Below are positions 1 through 6,187 of a DNA stretch of 64,000 bases, one piece after another. A model generated the notes under the pieces. It did not search any database. It was given only the letters and a program-made list of their open reading frames with translations, and was not told where the DNA came from. Source of the DNA: a virus. The DNA is taken from the IMG/VR virus record IMGVR_UViG_3300036770_003454, positions 85,079 through 149,078 of that record; one strand, 5' to 3'. Numbering within the stretch: position 1 is the first letter of the stretch; the number at the start of each line of letters is the position of its first letter. The translations under genes and the position numbers were made by a program.

Positions 1-555
1 AAGTGTCCCACTCATATAGATTCTGGACATAGTAAGACCTTCTGCAAGAATTGATCTTGCTACCTCTTTAGCAATACCTGCTTTAATTGCCCAATTATAT
101 TCACGCAATGCAATTTCTTGCACTCTCGTTTGTGCAAGCAACCAATTCATCCGCAGCATATCATTATCAGTTTCAAGAGAATTCTGACGATTCTTCATAT
201 CTTGTAGTCTGCATTCTCTCATATCCTTATCAGGAAATTCTTCACCAGATTCTGCATATCGTTGACTAAACTCCTGAAAACTAAATGAACGATGTCGTAG
301 AATCTGTCTACCAATATCTCGGGTAGTCTCAATTTCCATGGTTAAAGATACCATTTCAAAAATGCTCCAATGATTATTTGTTATGCAATATTTCAACAAT
401 TTGTTTGCTGTTTGAACATTCATCTGATTTGATTTATTTGAAACTCTGGCGCAATATGCAATAAATTCTTCTGCATTAATTTTTATTCCTTGTTCATTAT
501 CAATATCTGGTTGAGTTATTGCTACGAGTTTTACTTTTTGCCAATCATATGTCAT
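1..555 (-). CDS. thyX: Flavin-dependent thymidylate synthase ThyX (3' end beyond window)
   Basis: Makes dTMP from dUMP using FAD, NADPH and methylene-tetrahydrofolate in the cytoplasm, feeding phage DNA synthesis. The 185 codons visible contain the ThyX signature as RHRSFSFQEFSQRY near residues 88-101, and an ARSILAEGLTMSR segment near the break that matches the substrate-binding region (ARxxLP in most members; here the Pro is Ala). The start ATG (555-553) overlaps the stop of the upstream HNH gene as ATGA. The C-terminal part lies to the left of the window. The motif makes the family call firm. Whether the protein is intact cannot be seen. Confidence 0.93.
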   Translation of the reverse strand, partial: MTYDWQKVKLVAITQPDIDNEQGIKINAEEFIAYCARVSNKSNQMNVQTANKLLKYCITNNHWSIFEMVSLTMEIETTRDIGRQILRHRSFSFQEFSQRYAESGEEFPDKDMRECRLQDMKNRQNSLETDNDMLRMNWLLAQTRVQEIALREYNWAIKAGIAKEVARSILAEGLTMSRIYMSGTL

Positions 556-1121
556 AACTTCATTCCTTTTTTCCATTTTTCATTTGGAGCAAATTTACTT
601 CTAATTCTTACTCCGGTTTCAACATTCGTCCACCAAAAAGTATCTTTAACATAATTGCTTCCGTGTTTATCAGTATCAGGGTTTAAAAATCCTGATTTTT
701 TTTGTGCTGCAACCAACCCTGCTTTTTTACTATTCAATTTAACATCATCTATACCTAAAAAAGCAACCCCTTCTATTTTCAATCTTTTTTTCATAGTTTT
801 TTTACTTATTTCAGTTCGTCTCTTTTTACTCATGCGTTGAAAATTGTGAGTATTTTCTTGCAATTTTTGCAATTGAAAATTTCTTGCTGCTTCAATTATA
901 CCATCTCTATTTTCCATTCTAGCAAGAATTGCTTGTACTGCCCCCCAATCTTCTTGTGTTTTATGTATTTTTAAATGTTCTTCGATAGAAACACATAAAA
1001 GATTATCTGGGTGGTTGTTATTTCTATTACCATCAACATGATGTATTTCATATTTTTCTGGTATAGATTCGTTGTGATATGATTCCCATATTTTCCTGTA
1101 ATGCATAACATTAGTCTCCAT
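552..1121 (-). CDS. HNH homing endonuclease, free-standing, next to thyX
   Basis: A 189-residue protein with an HNH core near residues 25-55: YEIHHVDGNRNNNHPDNL followed by EEHLKIH, giving the paired His, the central Asn and the final His of the beta-beta-alpha-metal fold. The C-terminal half is basic and probably binds DNA (NUMOD-like, not firmly recognised). It lies directly upstream of thyX and overlaps it by four bases. Thymidylate synthase genes are frequent homing sites in T-even phages (the td intron), so it is probably a mobile endonuclease that cuts thyX alleles lacking it. The start ATG is preceded by a weak ribosome site, and 40 bases separate it from gp61. Confidence 0.85.
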   Translation of the reverse strand: METNVMHYRKIWESYHNESIPEKYEIHHVDGNRNNNHPDNLLCVSIEEHLKIHKTQEDWGAVQAILARMENRDGIIEAARNFQLQKLQENTHNFQRMSKKRRTEISKKTMKKRLKIEGVAFLGIDDVKLNSKKAGLVAAQKKSGFLNPDTDKHGSNYVKDTFWWTNVETGVRIRSKFAPNEKWKKGMKL

Positions 1122-1161
1122 TTGAATATTTTAAAGACCAATTAAAATTAAACTTTATATG

Positions 1162-2205
1162 TCATACTTTTCTCCATGACGAAAATTTAAGTTCTGCTTC
1201 CAATCCTTGATATGTATTATCATCAATGATTGATTTGATTTTTTCTGCTGCTCTTTGTATAACTTCAGTCTTACAATAAGTACCAGAGACTTTCTTCAAT
1301 ATCATATCATTTATATCTTTCTGCTCCATAGATGGTGGCCACAGGCAAACCTTATATCCCTTTTGAATTGCAGTCAATATGTTCTTCACAATGTCTTTAT
1401 TTCTTGGTTCATTATCATAAACCACAACAGCATTTGAGACATTTTTATTCAACAAATCCATCTCTCGTGTAAGTTGACCACCACAAGTAGCAATAGAATT
1501 AGAAATAAACATTGAATCTATTGGTCCTTCAAATATGTAATACTTATAGTTAAAATCGGTTGTATCTATGCCATATACTCTAGGTTTCGTTTCATCAAGC
1601 ATAATAGTAATATATCTGATAGAATCATTAGGATGTAATGCTCTACCTTGATATCCTATCAAAGATCCATCAGTCCAAAACATTGGAATAATAAGTCTTG
1701 GATAATCTATCTTCAGATCATTAAATTTTCCTGGGAGTATATTATTTGTCCATTCCTTGAACTTGGAACAGTAGTATAATTTATAATGGATTGTAGTGGG
1801 AATTTGCCTAGATACTACATACTTTTTGCATAGGTGATCTGCATTTAATTGAGATACTTTTTTAAGTTGTGATAAGTATGAATTAGAATTTTTTACTACA
1901 GTTTTCTTTTGTTCAACCGTTGGTTGTTCATTAGAACTTGATAGTTTTTCTTGTAGATATTGATCATACAGGGTTGAATTAATTTTCTTTAGTATTGTCA
2001 CAAAATGATGTGAAGCATTGCAATTATGACAATGGTAAACATATTTACCAGATTTGAAATAGATATAACCTCTTGTTTTGTTCTTATTGGTTTTTGAATC
2101 ACCACATAAGATACAACGAAAGTTAAACAAGTTTTCTGATTTTTGTTTAAAGTGAGGTAATTGACTTGATAGTAATAGAATATACTTTTTATCTAACCAC
2201 ATCAT
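1162..2205 (-). CDS. 61: DNA primase, T4 gp61-like
   Basis: Synthesises RNA primers for lagging-strand synthesis together with the gp41 helicase. The length of 347 residues is close to T4 gp61. The N-terminus has a zinc ribbon, Cys31-x2-Cys34 and Cys59-x2-Cys62 (CILC and CHNC). The middle has a TOPRIM domain with an acidic FEGPIDSMF segment and a second acidic motif VYDNEP. It begins MMWLDKK, so the start is 2205 or 2202. A near-perfect sigma70-type promoter lies 37-64 bases upstream, so primase heads its own transcript running on to the HNH gene and thyX. Confidence 0.9.
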   Translation of the reverse strand: MMWLDKKYILLLSSQLPHFKQKSENLFNFRCILCGDSKTNKNKTRGYIYFKSGKYVYHCHNCNASHHFVTILKKINSTLYDQYLQEKLSSSNEQPTVEQKKTVVKNSNSYLSQLKKVSQLNADHLCKKYVVSRQIPTTIHYKLYYCSKFKEWTNNILPGKFNDLKIDYPRLIIPMFWTDGSLIGYQGRALHPNDSIRYITIMLDETKPRVYGIDTTDFNYKYYIFEGPIDSMFISNSIATCGGQLTREMDLLNKNVSNAVVVYDNEPRNKDIVKNILTAIQKGYKVCLWPPSMEQKDINDMILKKVSGTYCKTEVIQRAAEKIKSIIDDNTYQGLEAELKFSSWRKV

Positions 2206-2241
2206 AATATAAATCCTACATTACATTTCATTGACATAGTC

Positions 2242-2269
2242 ATTATACAGGCAAAAAAAACCTTGTCAA
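2242..2269 (-). promoter_or_regulatory. Sigma70-type promoter for gp61
   Basis: On the minus strand a consensus -35 TTGACA (2269-2264) and consensus -10 TATAAT (2247-2242) are separated by 16 bp, with TG before the -10. The bases just after the -10 contain TGACTATGTCA, a near-palindrome. The same block occurs on the plus strand at 34024-34070. Confidence 0.85.
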
Positions 2270-2286
2270 GTGAAAAATGTAAGATT

Positions 2287-2739
2287 TTAGAATTTTATGT
2301 ATGAAGATGCTTTTGAGATAAGAAATCCAATAACAGCAGCACCACCTGTAACAACCCATATCCATTTTTCAACAAGTGCTAATTTGGTTTTCATTTCTTC
2401 GTGCTGTTTTTTATTTTCTTCTTTTAAAGATTTGATTTCTGAAAGCAATTCAGATTCTAGGTCATCAATTTTACGATTGAAATTTCTTTCAATTTCATTA
2501 TTGCTTTTTTCAGATTCTTTGTCTGTATTTTGAATAAGTTGTGATAACTGTTCAGACATTTTTTCTTGATATTGTAGACGAGTTCCTTGAACTGCCAATA
2601 ATTCAGAAATATTTTTTGAAACATTAGATAATTGACTTATTGCGATATCTAATCTGTCAATTAATGAATTGACATGTTGCATATCTGCTTTTAATTGATA
2701 CACATCTTTGTATAGTTCGTTTATATTATTTTCTGCCAT
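2287..2739 (-). CDS. Coiled-coil protein with C-terminal membrane anchor
   Basis: 150 residues, not recognised as a named family. Residues 10-115 are heptad-rich and charged, consistent with a long coiled coil. Residues 123-143 (WIWVVTGGAAVIGFLISKA) form one clear hydrophobic membrane segment, followed by a short polar tail. This resembles small phage XhlA-type or spanin/holin-accessory proteins in layout, but no motif proves it. It lies at the distal end of the virion-protein run, overlapping the preceding small gene by 14 bases. It may act at the host inner membrane during lysis or DNA entry; this is inference. Confidence 0.7.
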   Translation of the reverse strand: MAENNINELYKDVYQLKADMQHVNSLIDRLDIAISQLSNVSKNISELLAVQGTRLQYQEKMSEQLSQLIQNTDKESEKSNNEIERNFNRKIDDLESELLSEIKSLKEENKKQHEEMKTKLALVEKWIWVVTGGAAVIGFLISKASSYIKF

Positions 2740-2890
2740 TTTTCTTTTTCTTCTTCTCCGGAATTGCTCTCTCCAATACCCGCTTCAATACACCTAACAA
2801 TCTTGGAGAAAAAGAATTATCTCCGTCTGTACCAGAAACACCACTTCCTGTAGCATTGACAGGAACTTGATCTTCATTTACTTTCTTCAT
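2726..2890 (-). CDS. Small conserved basic-tailed phage protein
   Basis: 54 residues when started at the ATG at 2890, which gives MKKVNEDQVPVNATGSG. A longer reading would begin inside the previous gene without a ribosome site. The N-terminal KxxEDxPxNxxGxG pattern resembles a short family common in marine T4-like phages. The C-terminus is very basic (EKKKKKNGRK). Function unknown; the neighbours suggest a virion or assembly role. A CATAAATA sequence at 2947-2940 could be a variant late promoter. Confidence 0.6.
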   Translation of the reverse strand: MKKVNEDQVPVNATGSGVSGTDGDNSFSPRLLGVLKRVLERAIPEKKKKKNGRK

Positions 2891-3276
2891 ATTCTTCGTA
2901 GTGCCTCTATTATATTTTGGTCCATATCTATACAATCGGTATTTATGCTATTAATTTTTTCAATGTTGTAAATTTTTTCTGGCAATATGTTCAACAAAAT
3001 CAAGAAAGGTTTGATGTATTTCATATAATCTTTTAACTTAAAATACAAAATCCTACATGTTACTGTAGGACCAAAAACATTGTTTAATGTAATAATGTGA
3101 TTTAATATCAATCTTTCTTTCAAATCTCCAGATATTGTATATCGGGTTATTAATTTTTTAATATATGCAATTCTTTTCAAATCTTCATAAAAATCTTCTG
3201 TAGAAGAACAATGTCTGCCATCATAATGTTTCGCACAATATAAAATGAAATTATTTTCAGTAAGTATTTCATCCAT
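2887..3276 (-). CDS. Conserved T4-like phage protein of unknown function
   Basis: 129 residues, mostly alpha-helical by composition. Recognisable stretches are YDGRHCSSTEDFYEDLKRI and LKERLILNHIITLNNVFG, which recall a hypothetical protein found beside structural genes in many marine T4-like phages. No catalytic motif is seen. It overlaps the next gene (2890) by four bases and follows a small virion protein directly, so it is part of the same late operon. Confidence 0.7.
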   Translation of the reverse strand: MDEILTENNFILYCAKHYDGRHCSSTEDFYEDLKRIAYIKKLITRYTISGDLKERLILNHIITLNNVFGPTVTCRILYFKLKDYMKYIKPFLILLNILPEKIYNIEKINSINTDCIDMDQNIIEALRRI

Positions 3277-3603
3277 TTAGAAACTACTTAAAGCAACTCT
3301 CTTCAAACTATTGTTTGCAATTGCAATATAGATGAAATTATCATCAAATAAAATTGTGCCTCTAGTAACTGTAATGGTTGAGTTTGCTGGAGTTTGTTTA
3401 TTTCTCACAATAATAGTATTTGCTGATAGTACGGCAGTGTTTACTAAAGTAACATTAGCAGCAACATTGCTATACAAATTATTTGTAGAAAGTTGGTAGG
3501 TATTAACTACACTACCAACTGTATGATTGACTACCAACACTGTGTTTGCATTAGGTGCTGCAAGTGTTGGTAAATCTGATATTGTTACTGCATTATCTGC
3601 CAT
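3277..3603 (-). CDS. Small virion-type protein, Asn/Thr/Val-rich
   Basis: 108 residues with beta-rich, Asn/Thr/Val-rich composition (for example VNTAVLSANTIIV). This is typical of small head or fibre decoration proteins in marine T4-like phages. It starts MADNAVTISDLPTL, where the ISDLP motif is common at the N-terminus of phage fibre-like proteins. It ends one base before the next gene begins. No specific function can be assigned. Confidence 0.65.
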   Translation of the reverse strand: MADNAVTISDLPTLAAPNANTVLVVNHTVGSVVNTYQLSTNNLYSNVAANVTLVNTAVLSANTIIVRNKQTPANSTITVTRGTILFDDNFIYIAIANNSLKRVALSSF

Positions 3604-3622
3604 GTTATATTATAACCTTTAA

Positions 3623-4483
3623 TTATTCAGGAAGAACAGTATCATCTGAAGCATCAGATGTCATTGAACCCATAGCAACAAGTGTTTCATAAGAAACTCT
3701 TCCTGCTCTGCCACCAGTTCCTTCTGTTCTTACAACCCATCCAGCATGAGTAACACCCGTATTCTTTGCACCACCTACAACAACATATCCTGTAGCAGTA
3801 TCACCAGTAAATGTGTGTGTTTCTCCTGGATCGTCTGTTCTATCATCTGTAATATCAATGTTTGCTCCGCCTGATGTTGCTGATAAAGCAAGTGCAGTAG
3901 TATTAGCAAATGATACATAGTAAAATGCATTACCTGTTAGAGGGGCAATAGGAGTGTTTCCAGTGGGTACAGTATAGAATAGTCTATCTCCTGCCTGGAA
4001 TAATGAATTGGCAGTAGAAACTAAAATTACATTGTCTGTATTTGAAAATCCAGTGGTATTTGCAGTGATATTGATTGCAGATGGTGCAGCAATAGATACT
4101 GCTGGAGCAACTGTATAATTGTTACCCGCTTCTTCAATTAATAGTGATGTGATAGAACCACCTACACCAGCACTGACATTAGCAAAAGCATTTACTGCTG
4201 TAGCATTTGTTGAACCGTTGGCAAATGTTAAAGTAACAACAGCATTTGCTGAATAACCAGAACCACCTGATGTGACATATGCAAATGCTAGATTGCCAGC
4301 AGAAATTGCCATTTCTGCTGTATCAACACCAAATTGTCCTACACTAACACCAGAGACAAATGCTCCTGATGTTGTATTGTTATAAAAGTTTGTTTGATTT
4401 GTAGTATTGGCAGTCTTGTTATATTGAGCAACGCCCCATAGAACAGAGTTTGCTGCCGAATCGTCGTTTTTCCATTGAGACAT
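3623..4483 (-). CDS. Virion structural protein with Gly/Asn-rich beta repeats
   Basis: 286 residues. The N-terminus SQWKNDDSAANSVLWGVAQY is characteristic of a structural protein in marine T4-like phages. The centre is a Gly/Ala/Asn-rich beta region (SGGSGYSANAVVTL, EAGNNYTVAPAVSI) like the repeats of fibre or whisker proteins. The C-terminus contains GVTHAGWVVRTEGTGGRAGR followed by YETLVAMGSM, a conserved block. Probably exposed on the particle; the exact location is unknown. Confidence 0.75.
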   Translation of the reverse strand: MSQWKNDDSAANSVLWGVAQYNKTANTTNQTNFYNNTTSGAFVSGVSVGQFGVDTAEMAISAGNLAFAYVTSGGSGYSANAVVTLTFANGSTNATAVNAFANVSAGVGGSITSLLIEEAGNNYTVAPAVSIAAPSAINITANTTGFSNTDNVILVSTANSLFQAGDRLFYTVPTGNTPIAPLTGNAFYYVSFANTTALALSATSGGANIDITDDRTDDPGETHTFTGDTATGYVVVGGAKNTGVTHAGWVVRTEGTGGRAGRVSYETLVAMGSMTSDASDDTVLPE

Positions 4484-4489
4484 TGTTCT

Positions 4490-4720
4490 TTACTTCCCTT
4501 TTTTATTTTTAATTGCTGTCTTAAAAAGAGTACCCCATTTATCTGGCACTTTGCCATATTTTCCACTAGATTTATTTGATATTATTGATTGATATTTTGA
4601 CTCTTTTGCCATTTTATGTAATTTAGAAGAAATGTCTCCTGATTGCAGAGTTGCAAGCATTCCAAGAAAAGAAGCAAGTTTGTTTTTATCTAAATTTGAA
4701 ATTTCTTCTAAGTTTTCCAT
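4490..4720 (-). CDS. Small protein of unknown function
   Basis: 76 residues, rich in Lys and Ser, with a helical N-terminus (MENLEEISNLDKNKLASFLG) and a basic C-terminus. Its ATG overlaps the upstream stop codon in an ATGG/TAATG-type junction at 4720, showing translational coupling. It stops six bases before the next gene. Likely a virion or assembly accessory protein from context. Confidence 0.6.
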   Translation of the reverse strand: MENLEEISNLDKNKLASFLGMLATLQSGDISSKLHKMAKESKYQSIISNKSSGKYGKVPDKWGTLFKTAIKNKKGK

Positions 4721-4938
4721 TATACTTCCATTAAAAGTTCTATTAATTTTTTTCTTAATATATCATTAAGAACTACTCTTTCACCATTAATAAACAACTT
4801 TAATTTATCGTCAGTTACTCTATCTCCATTTTTTGAAATAGCAGTTACTGATGATTTGTTTCTATCATCAATTATATCTACTTTGTTATCTTGTATATTT
4901 ATAGTAGACTCATTTTTGTTTTTCAAAATTATTGGCAT
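4720..4938 (-). CDS. Small protein of unknown function
   Basis: 72 residues with no recognised domain. Charged, beta-like N-terminal half (LKNKNESTINIQDNKVDIID) and a helical C-terminus (VVLNDILRKKLIELLMEV). Both ends overlap neighbouring genes by one or a few bases, which supports a genuine cistron in the structural operon. Confidence 0.6.
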   Translation of the reverse strand: MPIILKNKNESTINIQDNKVDIIDDRNKSSVTAISKNGDRVTDDKLKLFINGERVVLNDILRKKLIELLMEV

Positions 4939-5747
4939 TATTCTTTTTCTTGTTTTTTTTTCTTACTTGTCTCAATGTGAGGGTGTTTTTCTTTTGATTT
5001 CTTCTTGTGACTTTCTGGTTCTTCCACTTCAACTTTAAACTCAGTTTTACCTATTTTAATGGTTGTTTCTTTTTCTCTTTCATGTTTTTTTTCTTCAAGA
5101 AAACTTTTAACACTTTCAACTAATCCTGAAGGAAGATCTTTGATTGACATCTGTTCGTCTACTCCTAAATTTAAATATCTTTTCTTAGCAACTGCTTTTG
5201 CTCTGGTTATATGAAATTTCTTCTTATTATCCATATCAGAATCAGAATTTGGTTCTTGTGTAATATATTCTTTTTCAGGATTCAAAAATCTTTTTCTTAA
5301 TTCTTCTGGAGTAATAGAATCTACAACTTGTGGCATATCTTTATATTTAGATTTTATTTCATTGACAATCTTATCCACGTGTGAATGGTCAATTTTTACT
5401 TCAAATCTTCCAGTCACATCAAAAATTTTATTTGCTAATTGTTCTGCTGTATCAATATCTTGTTTTGTTGAATAACCAGAAGCAATTACTTTTTTCATTA
5501 TACCAAATAGTTCATCCTGTGTTTTTACAGAACGTTCTACTTTATCTCCTGAAATGTCTTTTGATATATCTGAATATATTCTTTGTGCATCTGGTGATAC
5601 TTCAAAATGTTGACTTCTATATGAACCAGCATATACTTGATCGTTCATATCTTTTTCTTTTTTGCCGTGTCTTGGATCATGAGTTGATGATAACTCATTA
5701 ATAGAACCAAAACGAATTGTGTTTTCTAATGAACGATACTTTGACAT
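4938..5747 (-). CDS. Charged virion-associated protein, unknown function
   Basis: 269 residues, strongly hydrophilic. The last 60 residues are lysine/glutamate-rich (EKKHEREKETTIKIG, KKKSKEKHPHIET). No catalytic motif is visible. It sits directly downstream of the Dps-like gene with a one-base gap and overlaps the next small gene. Given the run of basic and charged proteins here, it may be packaged in the head. It does not carry the N-terminal packaging tag seen on other proteins of this phage. Confidence 0.6.
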   Translation of the reverse strand: MSKYRSLENTIRFGSINELSSTHDPRHGKKEKDMNDQVYAGSYRSQHFEVSPDAQRIYSDISKDISGDKVERSVKTQDELFGIMKKVIASGYSTKQDIDTAEQLANKIFDVTGRFEVKIDHSHVDKIVNEIKSKYKDMPQVVDSITPEELRKRFLNPEKEYITQEPNSDSDMDNKKKFHITRAKAVAKKRYLNLGVDEQMSIKDLPSGLVESVKSFLEEKKHEREKETTIKIGKTEFKVEVEEPESHKKKSKEKHPHIETSKKKKQEKE

Positions 5748-5748
5748 T

Positions 5749-6186
5749 TTATCCCTTTTGTACTGCTTTTAACATCCAAGCATGTTTTTTATGTGCATCT
5801 ATTCTATCTTGTAGAAAGTTTGCTAATCCGAGTTGCTTTGTTCTTTCTGCTTCTGTATAAGCAAGTTCTAAATCTATCAATAAAGATTCGTTATCTTTTG
5901 CCAATCTTTGACACATGATAACAGCAGATGGAACTGATGTTTCGTCCATGATTGTTGACAATTCAGAGAATCTTTTCAATGAACCTGGAGCATATGAATC
6001 TAATGCACGAATTTGTTCCGCAATTACATCAATCGAACCGTGAACTTCTTCATACAAATTACCAAAGAATTCGTGGTATTGAGGAAAATTTACTCCTTCA
6101 ACATTCCAATGATAATTTTGTGCTTTAAGATAAAAAGCAAATGAAGAAGCAAGCACAACTTTCATTTTATTGATTAATTCTTCCAT
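5749..6186 (-). CDS. dps: Dps-like ferritin (iron-storing DNA-protection protein)
   Basis: 145 residues, the usual size of a Dps subunit. Dps forms a 12-subunit cage that oxidises Fe(II) with peroxide and can coat DNA. The ferroxidase ligands are all present with the exact spacing of E. coli Dps: His26, His38, Asp53 and Glu57 (12, 15 and 4 residues apart), inside KAQNYHWNVEG and HGSIDVIAEQIRALD. It lacks the long lysine-rich N-terminal tail of E. coli Dps. It sits among late virion genes, one base from each neighbour, so it is probably expressed late, possibly to protect or be packaged with phage DNA. Confidence 0.92.
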   Translation of the reverse strand: MEELINKMKVVLASSFAFYLKAQNYHWNVEGVNFPQYHEFFGNLYEEVHGSIDVIAEQIRALDSYAPGSLKRFSELSTIMDETSVPSAVIMCQRLAKDNESLLIDLELAYTEAERTKQLGLANFLQDRIDAHKKHAWMLKAVQKG

Positions 6187-6187
6187 A

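Noticed and set aside
4339-4566. Open reading frame of 75 codons overlapping two minus-strand genes
   Set aside because: Lies out of frame over the better-supported genes at 3623-4483 and 4490-4720 and has no ribosome site; treated as a shadow.
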